This document shows, piece after piece, positions 35,018-47,084 of a stretch of DNA of 64,000 bases. A model generated the notes under the pieces. The model saw nothing but the letters and a program-made list of their open reading frames with translations. It made no database searches and was not told where the DNA came from. A program made the position numbers and the translations under genes. Each line of letters opens with the position of its first letter. Positions within the stretch are counted from its first letter, which is position 1. This DNA comes from Magnaporthiopsis rhizophila (lineage: Eukaryota; Ascomycota; Sordariomycetes; Magnaporthales; Magnaporthaceae), in assembly GCA_003049465.1 (NCBI GenBank), contig PYSS01000116.1, positions 1 to 64,000 on the forward strand, in the 5' to 3' direction.

Positions 35018-37139
35018 ATGGACGACGACAATGATGCCCTGGTGATAGGCATCGACTTTGGAACGACGTAAGTGATGTGTTATATGATTTATTAACGACG
35101 ACCTTCTCAGCTAATACCGCGAATGCGCAGCTATTCCGGTGTGGCATGGGCGACGAAGAAGATGTTCGCCAAACAGAACATCAGCTTCATCTCAGAGTGG
35201 CCCGGAACAAAGGCTGAGATGGCCAAGACTCCCTCTCAGCTCTTCTAGGATGGCGGCAAGGTTCTCTGGGGGTCTGAAGTTCCCGCTCATGCGGACTCGC
35301 TCCAGTGGTTCAAGCTCCTCCTCCTTAAACCCGAGGACATGAGCGCCGAGCTATTCTCGTCCGAGTACCTGACCCGCGGTCGGAACTTCCTCAGCAAGAC
35401 CGGCAAGTCAGCAGTGGACGTCATAGCCGACTATCTACGGCTGCTCTGGGACCACACCATCAAGGCTATCACCAAAGATCTCGGTCTGTTCATGAAGACC
35501 AAGGTCTTCAAGGTTGTCATCACCGTGCCCGCCATCTGGAAGGGCTACGCTCGGTAAGCCATGGCCGAAGCTGCTCGCAAGGCTGGCATCTTGAACCGGC
35601 GACTGGCGGGCGAGACAACGCTGACATTTGCCTCGGAGCCTGAGGCTGCTGCACTGGCCACGCTGACTGAGCCAAGATACGAGCCCAAGGTCGGCGACAC
35701 CTATGTCATTTGCGACGCTGGCGGCGGAACCGCCGATCTCATCACGTACAAGATCGAGACGGTCGACCCTATTGCCATGGCTGACGCAGCCGAGGGACAA
35801 GGTGATCTTTGCGGCGGCTTCCTCGTCGACAAGGCCTTCGAAGACATGTGCAGGACCGCCCTCGGTAGCCAGTGGGAGGCGTCGAGCATGGCTGCGCGCA
35901 GAAAGATCTTGAAAGAAGATTGGGAGCAGGGAGTAAAGACCCAGTTCGAACTTGAAGGCGACGCAGAGTACCAGAGTACCCCATCTGGATTCCAGCTGAG
36001 ATGGCAACCAAGAAACGCAAGCGTTCAGGGGGTGACCTCGCGACTACGCCACAACTTCGGGGGAGCTGCCTCTGGTTTCCACGGTAAGCAGATATCTGGT
36101 GACATTACCCCGGCTTAAAACGTCCCAAGGACTACATCTGACCGCAAATTACGAGCATCCATCATAGACACCTCATACAGAAGGCTTTTGCGGATTCCAT
36201 TGCGGGCATCGACAGGCTCATGGATCAGCAGATTCGGCAAGCGAAGATTCGGGGCAGCAAGGTGACGGTGAGTACACGTATAGAAACGTGTCGGCACCGC
36301 CAAGTCCGGGAGATGGTAGCTAATTCTACTGCTTTCACAGGCAATCATCATTGTCGGTGGCCTGGGTGGAAACCGGTATCTTCAGCAGCACCTCGAAGAG
36401 GCCCATTCGGAATCTGGAGTTAACGTCCTCCAATCATCCGGACCGAGACCGTGAGTTATTCGGTTTATATCTACTCTAGCTCAGGGTCCGATTATGGCTT
36501 TCTAACATGCAGGTGTCAAGTCGGATTGCCATCTGTCGTGGTGCCGTGTTCAAGGGCTTCGAAGACCTCTGCAGCCTTGGCGGCCATGTCACCTCTACCA
36601 TTGCTCGAGCCAGCCTCGGCATTGTGGCGAGGAGCCGTTTCGACAAGCGGACGCACCTGGAAAAAGACAAAGTCTGGTGCGAGAGAGAGCTCGAATATAA
36701 AGCTGACAACCAGATGAAGTGGTTCCTCAAAAGGGTAGGTGCGGTCTCTAGCACTCCATCGGAGAAGCCTCATGCATTGACCTTTAGCGATTTCGACATA
36801 GGGAGACGATGTTTCACAGAAACTTCTTGTCAAGCACACCTTCTCCGTACTGTACACCAAGAAGGAGTTCGATGGCACCTACCGCATCAATATCCAGACC
36901 AGCTCGGAGTCCAAGCCTTCCAGTCGCAAGACCGCAGCCGTCAACGAGATGTGCAGAATCAACTGCAAGCTCGATATGAATTTTGATGAGCTGGGGGTTG
37001 AAACCAACAAGCTGGGCAAAAAGTTCGGGAGAATGAGTTTTGACTTGCAGATGATTCCCCAGGGAGCCTCCGTGGAGTTCACCATGCTTGTCGATGGCAG
37101 GAAGCAAGGGGCACAAATGTGGCCGTCGACTTCCAATAG
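35018..37139 (+). pseudogene. Hsp70-like ATPase-fold protein, disabled by in-frame stops and frameshifts
   Basis: The start reads LVIGIDFGTT, intron 35068-35130, then YSGVAWA: the phosphate-1 motif of the actin/Hsp70 fold. Further family signs are VVITVPAIWKGYA, AARKAGI, ASEPEAAAL, VICDAGGGTADLITYK, FLVDKAFEDMC and AIIIVGGLGGNRYL. Two in-frame stops interrupt it: TAG at 35246-35248 (SQLF*DGGK) and TAA at 35555-35557 (GYAR*AMAEAARK). A small GTACC-spaced duplication near 35969-35984 shifts the frame; the other frame reads WIPAEMATKKRKR. Introns at 36084-36180, 36268-36340, about 36451-36523 and 36735-36801 keep the homology. The end probably was VDFQ-stop at 37139, with one base missing near 37115. 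These are the divergent fungal Hsp70-like proteins, which lack a canonical substrate-binding domain. Their function is unclear. Confidence 0.8.
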
Positions 37140-37871
37140 CTGCTGGAAAGATATGGGATACACTTCCCCGAGTACTTTTGGCCCCATTCCTTACGACACC
37201 ACCAAGCACGATCCACGAGCACGATGCTCAATCAAGCGGTGCTTTTTACATACTATACCCTCTATCGTTTCCAATTCCATCGTTGCCAGTTTTCATCATT
37301 TCCCGTTATCGTTTCCCGTTGTCGTTTCCAATTTCATTCCCAGGTCTTCATTCCAGGGATATCAATCGGAAGGGCCAAGAATTCCGAGGACGGATCTCTT
37401 CCCAATCGTCACAGCTTCATCACATTTCACAAGACAGTCGACGGCAGGATTTCCAGGAATTAGGAGGTACTATTAAAGCAAGCTCTCTGAAGGTGGAATC
37501 GAGAGGAGCTACGCAGAAGGCGAAATGCCAAACTAGGAGGGAGATTCTAGATGGTCATAAATCATGAAACTATGGCCGACACCGGGGGAGAAGAGGCAAA
37601 AGGGGAATAGTAAAACGAAGAACAAGACGTCAGACTCCAAAAACCGGTGGAACAAAAACAAGATGCTTGTCGTTATACCGTCATGATCACATGAGGACTC
37701 AGCCAAGTGAAAACAGAAGACAACAATAAAAAAAACACACACACGTGCACACACACCACCGAAGCTCTCTAAAAAAAAAAAACACGTGGGGTTTGCTGTA
37801 AGTATGCAAAGATCAAAAAATCTCACCAGGGAGTCGACGCTGATATGGCTGCTTCCGACAGGCGGCCCGGC
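37140..37871. other. 3' spacer between the Hsp70-like relic and the ADIP-like gene
   Basis: Contains a degenerate pyrimidine repeat at 37260-37345 (CGTTTCC, TTTCCCGTT words) and, further on, CA-rich runs and a short A-tract near 37770. No gene is supported. Confidence 0.5.
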
Positions 37872-40473
37872 TCACCGCGAAGGGGACACGGCAACCTCGC
37901 CTGTGATGAGAGTGTTGAGCTCCCAGGCGTTGAGGGTGCTCCGACGCCTAGACGCGACCCTCTCCGCGCGACGACCACGCTTCCGCGGCGACTTGAGCTC
38001 GCCGCCCACCCTGCGGACGGTAGACCCGGTGCTGCTGCTCGCATCCTGATCGAGAGCTGGGGATGCCCGCGCGGACGATGCGGCAGAGGCCACCGGGGAG
38101 TCTTTCTTTACGACGGAGTCGTTGCTCCCAGTGCTGCTGCTGATGCTGATGCTGGCGCCGCCGTTCTCGCTGTCTTCGGCCGAGCGCACCGTGCTGTTGG
38201 ACGTCGCCCTGCTGCTGGGGGCAGACGCGGCCTGGGTGGCGTCCGCGGCGAGCGCGGTGGCGCGGCCGTTGCGGTTTAGCCTCGCGGCCTTGAGCTTGGC
38301 ACGGACGCGGGCGGCGTCGGCGTCGCGCTCCGAGGCGGCCAGCTTGGCGGCGATGGTCGCCATGGTGAGCGGGCTCTGCGGCACGCCGTTCGCGTTGACG
38401 CCGCGAGGCATGGGTAGCCGGCTGGAAACGGGAGGAACAACAATCTTGGAGGGAGTGGCCGCCGCCTTTTTGCCCGCTCGGGCTGTGGGGGCGGGCACCT
38501 GTGCTGAGCCGGTAGACCGCGTCGCCTTGTGACCAGGCCGGGCTCCTGTGGCCTCGGCGGGGCTTTCCGGCCGGGACTGCGTTGGCGCTGGCGCAGATTT
38601 CGCTGCTGCAGCCCTGGTGGGTCTGGACGAGGCCGGCTGGGCCGCGGGGCGCGTGGGCTTCTTCGCTGGTGGCTGCTGTTCCTTGGCCGTCTTCGCCGCG
38701 TGTCGCTTTTTAGCCGGAGGTGGTTGGGAAGGCTTCGCAGGGGCTGAAGTGTTCGGCGGTGGTGCTTCGGGTTCAACAAGGCGGATGCTGCTTTCTGTGC
38801 CCGTCGAGGTGCCCGAGGTGCAAGACGCGGCAGAGTCGGGGCGTTCCTGTGGCACTTGACGGGGTGCAACGGCCGTGATGGGGCTTTTGAGTGGCTTTGA
38901 AGTTTGAGGTGGCTTCGACAATAACTCGACATCGACGGTGTCTTCCTCTAGTATCGTGCTGAAGTCGCCCGGTCTCTTTCTTGACCGAGAGGGATCTGGG
39001 TTTCGTCGGTTGCCAGCACTTGCAGACTCCTTCAGAGGGCTCAGCTGCGGCGGCACCGGTAGCGGTGAGGAGTCCAACATGACAGACTGCTCTAGGACCA
39101 CGACGTTCTCTTCCTCATCGTCCTCGTCAACAAAGATGCTGGACTCCGACTCGGTATCGGAGTCATCCAGGCCATCGTTGAACTCCGGAGCCGGTGGTAT
39201 ATTGAGGGATTCAGCCGGGCTTGGTGATGGCGGGAGCCGTCCTTGTGGTTCCTCGTATGCCTCCTCTTCCTCCTCCTCCTGCTGCTCGCGGACAGGCGCA
39301 AGGCCAAGGTCCAGCGGTGGGATCCGCTTGGCCATGTCTTTCGATGTCGGCTCGGCATCTCGGACTCGGACAGGGCTAAGGCGCAGGCCCATGTTGATCT
39401 CCTGGACGTTGACAGCGCGGCCACCCTCGCCCACTCGCCTCCGCCACGTCTCCAGAAGCAGCATGGCATCTTTCCATCGCGACTCCATCTTCTCCCATCC
39501 TTCACGCAGCCTGTGGATTTCGTCCTCACGGACGACCACCTCCTCAATGGGCACAAACGATGGGTTCGTGAGAATCGTCCTCAGATGCAGCAGGATGGCG
39601 TCCATCTCAGCCCCGACCTCATCAACACCAGCAGGACGCGAAAGCGGACCCTCAGCCGGTGCGCTGGTCGTTGTGCCGGGCTGGTAACCTGACATGTCCT
39701 GGAGCATGGATTGGACCTTGTGGATGAGCGTTTTGAGTTCCTCGTTTTCGGCCGACAGCCCTTGAGCGAGCTCAGCCAGAAAAGAGGAAGACTCCTGCCG
39801 GAGATCGTACGCGTCGTCAGCCGTGGCACCCGGGCCTGGTCCGGCAGAATCTCCCGTCGTGGCACATGCGTCCCCGGTGACGGTGATGGTGGTGATGGCT
39901 TGCCCCTTGCGCTCGCCCCGGGCACGTCCTGCATCGCCAACAGCCTTTTTGAGCGTCTCGATCTGAAGGTCTCGTTTGCGGATCTCCTTGGCACATGCCG
40001 CACGGGTCTGCGCTACTGCGTTGCGTGTGCGTACGGCCTCTTCTTTGAGCTTTTGGACCGAAGCTTCGGCGTGGGCTAGTTGTGACCGGAGCGTGTGTAC
40101 CAATGCCTCGGCAGACTGCAGGCTCCTTCGGGAATCGGCATGAGCGTCCCGTTCTCGGCGAACATCGTCGATGGCCCTCAAGTTCTCGGCCCGCAGGGTG
40201 CGGATATTGGTTGCCAGCGATTCCCTATTCTCAGCATCTCTCTGTAGTCGGCAGTGTTAGAGCACGCACGATCCAGCACAGGGCAGATATGGACAGGTAA
40301 GGGCCTGGACTTACATCTTTGCGCAGGATCAAGTCGTTGATGACCCTCAGGATAACCGCCACCTCATCTGGCTCGGCGGCAACAAACTCGATTGGGCATT
40401 CGATGAGACCGCGGGCCAGCAGTTGGTTGCAGACGTACGCGGACGCCGCCCTCAGGTTTTCGACCTCGATCAT
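37872..40473 (-). CDS. ADIP/TINA-like coiled-coil protein (842 aa)
   Basis: join(40315..40473, 37872..40241) on the minus strand. The 73-bp intron 40242-40314 (GTAAGT..CTACAG) links LILRKD to RDAENRESLATNIRTLRAENL. The N-terminus (MIEVENLRAASAYVCNQLLARGL, VILRVINDLILRKD) and the long coiled coil to about residue 190 (AQTRAACAKEIRKRDLQIETLKKAV) match the afadin/alpha-actinin-binding (ADIP) family. In Aspergillus the TINA protein interacts with NIMA kinase at spindle pole bodies; orthology is probable but not proven. The remaining ~600 residues are Ser/Pro/Ala-rich and disordered, with acidic patches (DEDDEEENVV) and a basic end (KSPRKRGRRAER). The start at 40473 was chosen because the family begins at this motif. 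An upstream open frame reaching 40575 lacks similarity. Confidence 0.82.
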
Positions 40474-42482
40474 GCTCGCATCGATCGTCTGGAGCGGTAG
40501 GCAGCTAAGGGGTGCAAGCTGCAGGGCTTGGGAGCTCGAGGGCGAAGCAGAGATGGTGGCGAATAGGCTTATCAAGCTAGGTAGGCAGCCGAAACCGGAT
40601 ATCCAAAGAAAATCGATATTCGCGCAACTGTAAGAAGAAGAACTACCTGAAGCATTTCAAACCGTTGAGCTCGTTGCTTTTCCTGGCGTTCCTTTTGGAG
40701 CTCTGTTGCCCAGGAAACCAGATTGCCCCACAAAAGGTGACCTCGACAGGAACGGAAGGACAGGACAGGGATCGAAGGCCTGCAGCTGCCGAGCCAAGTT
40801 GGATTTGCAGGTGGGTCCAAATCGAATGAACCGCAGCCGAGCCGTCGAGGCCTGGCGCCAAAATGACAACAAATCAATTGAGGGTACACAACACGTTTCA
40901 CGAATCCTGCAGCTTGTTTTTGTTGCCTGTGTGTCAATGCCTGACCGGCCACAAACAGCGGTCGCATCTCACAACTCTGGCAACCAGCAATCAACTGCCA
41001 ATCCTTCTCCTGCTGGTGTAGCATTGACGATCTCGATGCGCCATGCCATATAGCATAAACCAACACTTTGTGCTATATCAGGATACCCTGGATAAATTAG
41101 CGTTACGTTCCCCAGATTTTTGTTCCAGCGTTTCAATGGACCCTTTCTTGGAAGCGGGCTGGCCAACCGCTGATGGCTTCCGTCGCCCCAGGGGAAACGG
41201 CCTCGCCGTGCGGATCATTGGCGGAGAGGTGGATACAAAGCTGTCTGCTTTCGTGCAGCTCCACTCGGGCTGCTGCCGTCGCCATTCTCTTTTGAGAATT
41301 GCTGGGCCAACTCAGGGCTCTCAGGGGCACAGATGAAGAAGGTCGAGGGTGGTTGCCGGGAGCCGCACGGCCATTCCAACGATGATTGAGCTGGATGCAA
41401 TGCCCAAAGCGCGACGCCAGGAGGAGGTTTATGCGGAGGAAAGGGGGCAACACGCGCTGTCTTTCTGCAGTCCTAGGGCTGTAAGCAGACGCGGCTGGCT
41501 GGTCGGTCTGGACAGCAAGCGAGACCCGACATGCGAGCGATATGCACCAGCAACTTCCCTCCCTTGCGGTTCGTCGAGGCAGGCGCAGCAGTTCGTCTAC
41601 CCAGGTGGCTTGTGCTCTTGTGGGCTCAAATCTCGGCTTTGATATGATTCACCAGGCATAGCCTCGCTGCCAACCAATGTATTGGTGGGCAAGTCATCAT
41701 CTCAATACGACCTGCCCTGACAGGCCGTCAATCAAGATCTTGATATAGGTGGCAGCTACGTGGGCTGCCTCGTCGGCATTGATCGATGTCCGACATGAGA
41801 GGCCGCACGGCTGCGAAAGGTCCACCACTCTGCCAAGCGCGCACGTTGCTTCCTTCGGGCTTCTTTCGGACTTCCAACGTTTTCCTGAAACCTTTGGCGT
41901 TGTCCTTGCGTGCTTCTTACTAGTTGTCTGATGTGATCGCCAGCCTTCCATCGGGCGCAGAGGCAGCCAAAGTCCGATCCCAAGATGTTTTGTAAGGATT
42001 TTGGACGATCCCTCCGACCTGTGCTCAAATAGCATCTAGGCTCCTGCCGCATCAACCGCGTGATCAGAAGGCCGGCCACCTGATACAAGCAGTCCGACGC
42101 CGATGATGACATCTCTCGAACCTAAGGATTTAGCTTTGACTTTCTGACGCCCTTAGCAACTGCCGATCGAGAAGGATCTTTTCCAGGAAGCAGACCGTCC
42201 ATCGAGTGGATAGCCAGACGTCTCGGGACTGGCGACGTCTTGCTGGGGCATGAGAGGAGACAGCACATGTCGAATTCCTCGGCGGCCCAAACGTGAGCCC
42301 GGCAAGAAGAGGAAGCATCGCTGATTGGGGCGCATAACAAATAGAGAACAACAGCTCCCTCGTTCACGTGATAGCCCTTTCCCGTATCAGCGCCATTTAC
42401 ACGACACCAGATGTTCTGACTGCTTTATCGAGTTCATCTATATACAACAGTCCCATGGCAATGTGTCATCACCCCTCCATGC
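40474..42482. other. Intergenic region
   Basis: About 2 kb without a supportable gene. Minus-strand frames at 41697-42367 include a protein-like stretch (DLSQPCGLSCRTSINADEAA then HVAATYIKILIDGLSG), but they change frame and show no family, so they may be a relic or chance. A G/C-rich segment at 40640-40860 precedes the ADIP-like gene. Confidence 0.45.
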
Positions 42483-44275
42483 CTACGCAGTGTTGAGCGG
42501 CACGCCACGCTCCTCGCAGTATTTGCTCACCTCCTTGGCCAACGTCACCTTCTGGCGGCCGGCGAGGTCCATGATGTCGGCGCACACCTCGCCCAGGTCT
42601 CCGCCGCGCGCCTTGGCGGCGTCGTGCACGGCGTGCATCTCGTCGAGCACGGCGCTCAGCTGGTTGGGCAGCCAGGTGGCCACGAGGCTGCCGCCGGTGG
42701 CGCGGTTGTAGGTGGTCTGGCGCAGGATGTACTCCTTGCCGAAGCACCAGTGCCTCCAGCGGAAGTCGCGCACCTGGTTGAGCACCTGGATCCACAGTCG
42801 GCACGACTCCAGCACCGCCTCCGGGTCCTCCTGCTCGTTCTCCTTGGCCAGACCGAGTGCGTACTCGCGCAGGCGCTCGGCCGTGGACCGCTCCTTGACG
42901 TACTGGAGGAACTGGCGGTGGTTGCTGGGGCGGTACTGCCTAAAGTCCTTGAGCACCTCTGTCAGGGGCGTGTCGGGCATGGGTATCTGCAGCAGGTTGT
43001 CCATGAGCGGAACCATGCTGTCGTTGGCGCCCGACTCGCCCCGGAAGTTCCAGGCCTCGCCGTTGCTGACTCCCTCGTAGATGACACCGTCCGGGAACAT
43101 GGTCTGGGACGTGATGCCGAAGATGAAGGTCCGGAACGACGTGTAGCTGCCCGGCTTGGACTTTTGCCACATGGTCTCCATGACGCTGTTGATCTTCTTC
43201 ATGGACGCGAGCACCTGGCCCATGCCGGCGTTGAAGTCGGCGCGCCGCTGCGCCACCGTGGCGGTGCCGTCGGGCGAGCACGCGTCCAGCGCCGCCATGG
43301 TCCCCGCCACCAGCGGGCCCGAGTTCCGGACCATGTCGATGTGCACCAGCACGAAGCCGGCCTCGGACGAGGTCGGGTCCAGACCGTGCTCAAACGCCCG
43401 GATGAGCCGGAGGTTGTCGTACTCTAGGCCCTTGGAGGGGTCCTCAAGGCGGTAGTTGAAGAGAGCGTACGAGCCGGCGTACTCCATGAATGGCTTGAAC
43501 CCACAGCTGAGAGTTGAAGGATTTGTGTCAGCTCACGTCCCATTAGGGTGACCTTGCGTAATATTTGTGTGTTATTCTCAAGCGGGGGAGGTACTACAAG
43601 GTGACGTGTGGCACAAGAGGTGTACCTATAGCAAGAATAGGTAGGGGATACACAAGAAAGGGAAGGTAAGGGAATGTCTTGTATAGGTATGATGAGGCAA
43701 GGGGTAGATAAGGTATGGTCAGGAGTAAGTGATATGGTATGATAGGTGATTGTGTCGAGATGTTGTTGCTTAGACATGAACTAGAAGGATTCGTCATGAA
43801 CATAGGTAAGCCACACTTACATCTCGGCACAGCGAGCAATAGGCCTTGCGATGTTGGCCGGCAGCACGTTGCGACCCAGGCCGTACCCCTCGCCCTTGAG
43901 GAAGCGCTGGTGGCAGGGCTCCAGGAGATATGCGGATGCCAGGAAGGAGTAGTCACGGTACAGGGCGTTCATCAAGGGGAGGTCGTCCTTGTACAGCTCC
44001 ATCTTGTCCGTCAGGTCGGGGAGCTCCTGCTTGACGACATCACCGAGCCTACCGTCGGCCAGCAGGCCGGGCTCGCCCGAGAGTGTCTTGACAGGCATGC
44101 GGCTGAGGATGGACTCGAGGACGTCAAACTCTTTGGGCAGGACAGCGATGGGGTCCATGCGAGGGAGGAACCCCCTCGTCTTGGACACCATGAAGGCCTG
44201 AAGGGATTTGTCCTTGGGGACGGCATCGTCAAGCACCGTGAAGGTGGGCACGGGAATGTCCTCGACGAGTCCCAT
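42483..44275 (-). CDS. ido: Indoleamine 2,3-dioxygenase (492 aa)
   Basis: join(43821..44275, 42483..43506) on the minus strand. This haem enzyme opens the indole ring of tryptophan to N-formylkynurenine, the first step of the kynurenine/NAD route. Exon 1 carries the small domain (FMVSKTRGFLPRMDPIAVLP, YRDYSFLASAYLLEPCH, RNVLPANIARP). Exon 2 carries CGFKPFMEYAGSYALFNYRL, the SGANDSMVPLMDNLLQIP segment, and RDFRWRHWCFGKEYIL, with the proximal haem-ligand histidine at about residue 404, followed by ATGG. The intron is 314 bp (43507-43820), long for this window and very pyrimidine-rich in sense orientation. Donor GTAAGT and acceptor CTCAG keep the frame (AEI-CGFKPF). Fungi often have several IDO paralogues; which one this is cannot be told here. 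Confidence 0.93.
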
Positions 44276-47084
44276 TGTGTAAAAAGGGGGAAGATAGTAT
44301 AAGTAAAGAGGGAGGAGAGTAGGGGCCTATAACACGGGGCGAGAATCCGGTAGGAGCGGGATTTTTGCCTGGGAAAATGTGTTTGCTGCTGTGTGTGGTT
44401 GATATCGAGCCCGCTGCAAAATTCCAGACACCGGCGCCGGGAGCGCGTTGATATAGATCGTGGCCGGTTTTAATTCCGCGCGATTCTCACGGCTCCCCAC
44501 ACGAGGCCGGCGCGCTTCCGGCCTCAATTTCTCTTTGTCACAACGGAGTAATTTCGTGCAGAAGATAAGCCACCTGACCCTACTGCCCATTACAAAACCA
44601 CCCCGAAGGGATTTGGTGAAACCTGGGCCACTCGCCCTTGCCGTCGGCTTCCTCGTCGGCTCGAGGCGGACACGGACAAGTTCCGGCCAGTGGCCGCAAT
44701 GGTTCCGCCAGCAACATTCTGGTCATACATTACATCGTCAGAGGCATCCAAGCAGTGAATGGACTGAACTGGTCGTGATTCTCTTCGCGAGCAAAATGAA
44801 GTTGATGCTCTCCGCTGCCATGGCGGCGCCGTCTGTGGCGCCTTGCCCTCGCCCGTCGATACTCCGACGGAAGACGCGGACGTCGACTGGCGATAGGGCG
44901 GAGAGGCAGAGCCAAGTCACGAGTCAACCCCCCGGCCAGGCCCTGCCTAGATCCTCGCACTGGCCCTCGGTGGGACGGACCGGCAAAAGTAACGATGCCT
45001 TGGTGCTCGGCGCAAACCCGATTTCGCAGTGAAGCGCCAATCATGATAGCCCGTTCGTCCCGTGACGTCAAACATAAAGCTATCATTAAGCCTGGCAGGC
45101 TAATGAATCATGTGATTGATCCAGGGCGCGATGGTCCGTTGTCGCTGAGTTTGGAGCGGAGGTGCGGTCCCACGTTGGCCAATAAAAACCTTTTGGGATA
45201 GAGGGAACAGAATATCCGTAGGAACAGACCGCTATGTAAGAAACAGGACGCCATATAGCGAGTATGGAAGGATTCAAGAAACTGAAAGGGATATAGAAAT
45301 AGGAAAGGCGATCTTCAGGATACGTTATAGGTTGGGAGAGATACAAAGTGCGACCTCAACTAGCGTTATCCGCCCTCGTGGAAAGAAACGCCAAAGTCGT
45401 GGCTTGAAGCCACTGATGCGGGGGAGCCAATCCCATCCCGAGTATTACTCAAAGCCCCACTTGATTTCCCGACGATATGGATCTAGGCCGGAATCCAGCC
45501 CGTGATCGGAGTCATGGGAGTCATGGTCGCCACGTTCCCAAATAAGCCTGCACTCCGTACAAACCACGACTAGAAAAAACAATGAAAAAAAAAAAAAAAA
45601 AAAAAACTTAAAAATTGGATACCTACCGCCAAGCGCCGCATGCACCCAATAGTGCCATGGTGTAGATACCGCATCATCTCGGGAGGTATAGAAGAGGTCA
45701 AACCTCTGTGGAAATGGCTGAGGGCCATATCATGTTCAGCCACTCCCAATAAAGCTGGACCTAGGTTTCTCCTAACAAACTTTCGAGATGGTGTGATAGA
45801 TTCTTATGCAGGGAATCTTCGCTAACGAGGCCTGATTGTGGAGGTTGAGTTAGGGCTCTGCGGACCAACTGCGCGGCAAGGTGTTGATTGCCTTGCCTAT
45901 TTTCTGTTCCTCCCTACTTTTATATCCTTTTCCGGTGACTTCCCTTTTGCCTACTTCATATTTCTTTTCTGTTTCCTACCATTTTGCTACCTATTACTCA
46001 CGGTCTGCACTGCCGTAGGTAGCCACATCCCCCAAAACCAGCAGAATCCCCTGTACCACCCGGACCAATGGTGTCGTCACAACCTCCCCGGGTTAGCTTG
46101 GACACCCGGCGATTTTGCCGCGACGTGGCTTCGGTTGTCGTGAGATTCAGAGTGAAATGCTCGCCGCTCGACGTCGCCGAGTCGAACCCAACCACCGGCG
46201 GCGACGCCGACGCTGCTGGCTTTCCACTCGTCAGCCCCATCCCTTCTAGCACGATAGAGGCGTAGGCGGCTGCAAAATGCAAAGCCGTGGCTTTCGCGCA
46301 GTTACCCTTACGACATCCCCCCAACGCGGACCATTCGGTTGCTTTTCTAGGCACGAGCTTCCGGATGTGCGAGAACTGCCCTCTTGCTCAGGAGTTGACA
46401 ACTATCTTCCACCTCGCCTTGCACCGCTATCCCTCCGGCACCAAGTGCGGCATTACCCCGGTGAGGATATTCGCAAGCCAATTTGTGCATCAGACCTTTG
46501 TCCCCTAAACTACCGCAAATCCTCAACACCCACCCACCCAGGTCACAATACCCTCCTGCTCTCGCTGTCACATACGCGTTCTGCATGCGGATATCGACGA
46601 TGCCGACCACTGCGCCCTTGTGCGCAAGTCGCAGATCTTCAACTTTGACGAGTGGTGTGGACATCAAGGGTGAGAACCAGAAAAGGCTGCTCTGTTGGGT
46701 TCTAGCCGAGCCTGACATGCGGTCCGTCAACGATATCCAGAAACGCATGAGAGCGCAAGGACGGCAGCTAGCTGCCAGAGGCTGTGCTGGGATAAGGAGG
46801 CGGCTATAACGCGGCATATATGATGGATGCCTCAACAGGCCGCCGATGAGAAAAAGAAAATACAATGTGGATTGCTATCTGTCTAGCCGTCAGTCGGTTG
46901 CTCTTGTTTGGGGATCGGCAAGTATCTACCTACGATAATCATCAACTTTTTAGTAGAATGCCCCCTTCCCGCGGGGTTTCCCGGAAGAATGCAGCCATAT
47001 CGGTGCTGGCGGAGTGCCCAAGCCAGACCGCCAGACGCAAGGGATATGGGCTCTTCCTTGCTCATCCAGCCGTAAACCAGGAAT
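44276..47084. other. Intergenic region with ambiguous open frames
   Basis: 2.8 kb without a recognised gene. An A-tract lies at about 45584-45606, and degenerate purine- and pyrimidine-rich arrays at 45220-45310 and 45895-46000. At 46.0-46.87 kb both strands have long open frames. On the minus strand KVEDLRLAHKGAVVGIVDIR and, in another frame, TALHFAAAYASIVLEGMG look protein-like, but no consistent gene model or family emerges. It may be a decayed gene. Confidence 0.4.

Noticed and set aside
40572..41066. Extra 5' exon for the ADIP-like gene (frame ending ELQKERQEKQRAQRFEMLQ)
   Set aside because: It looks coiled-coil-like, but the family starts at the MIEVENLR motif, and the frame further upstream is unrelated. 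No transcript evidence is available.
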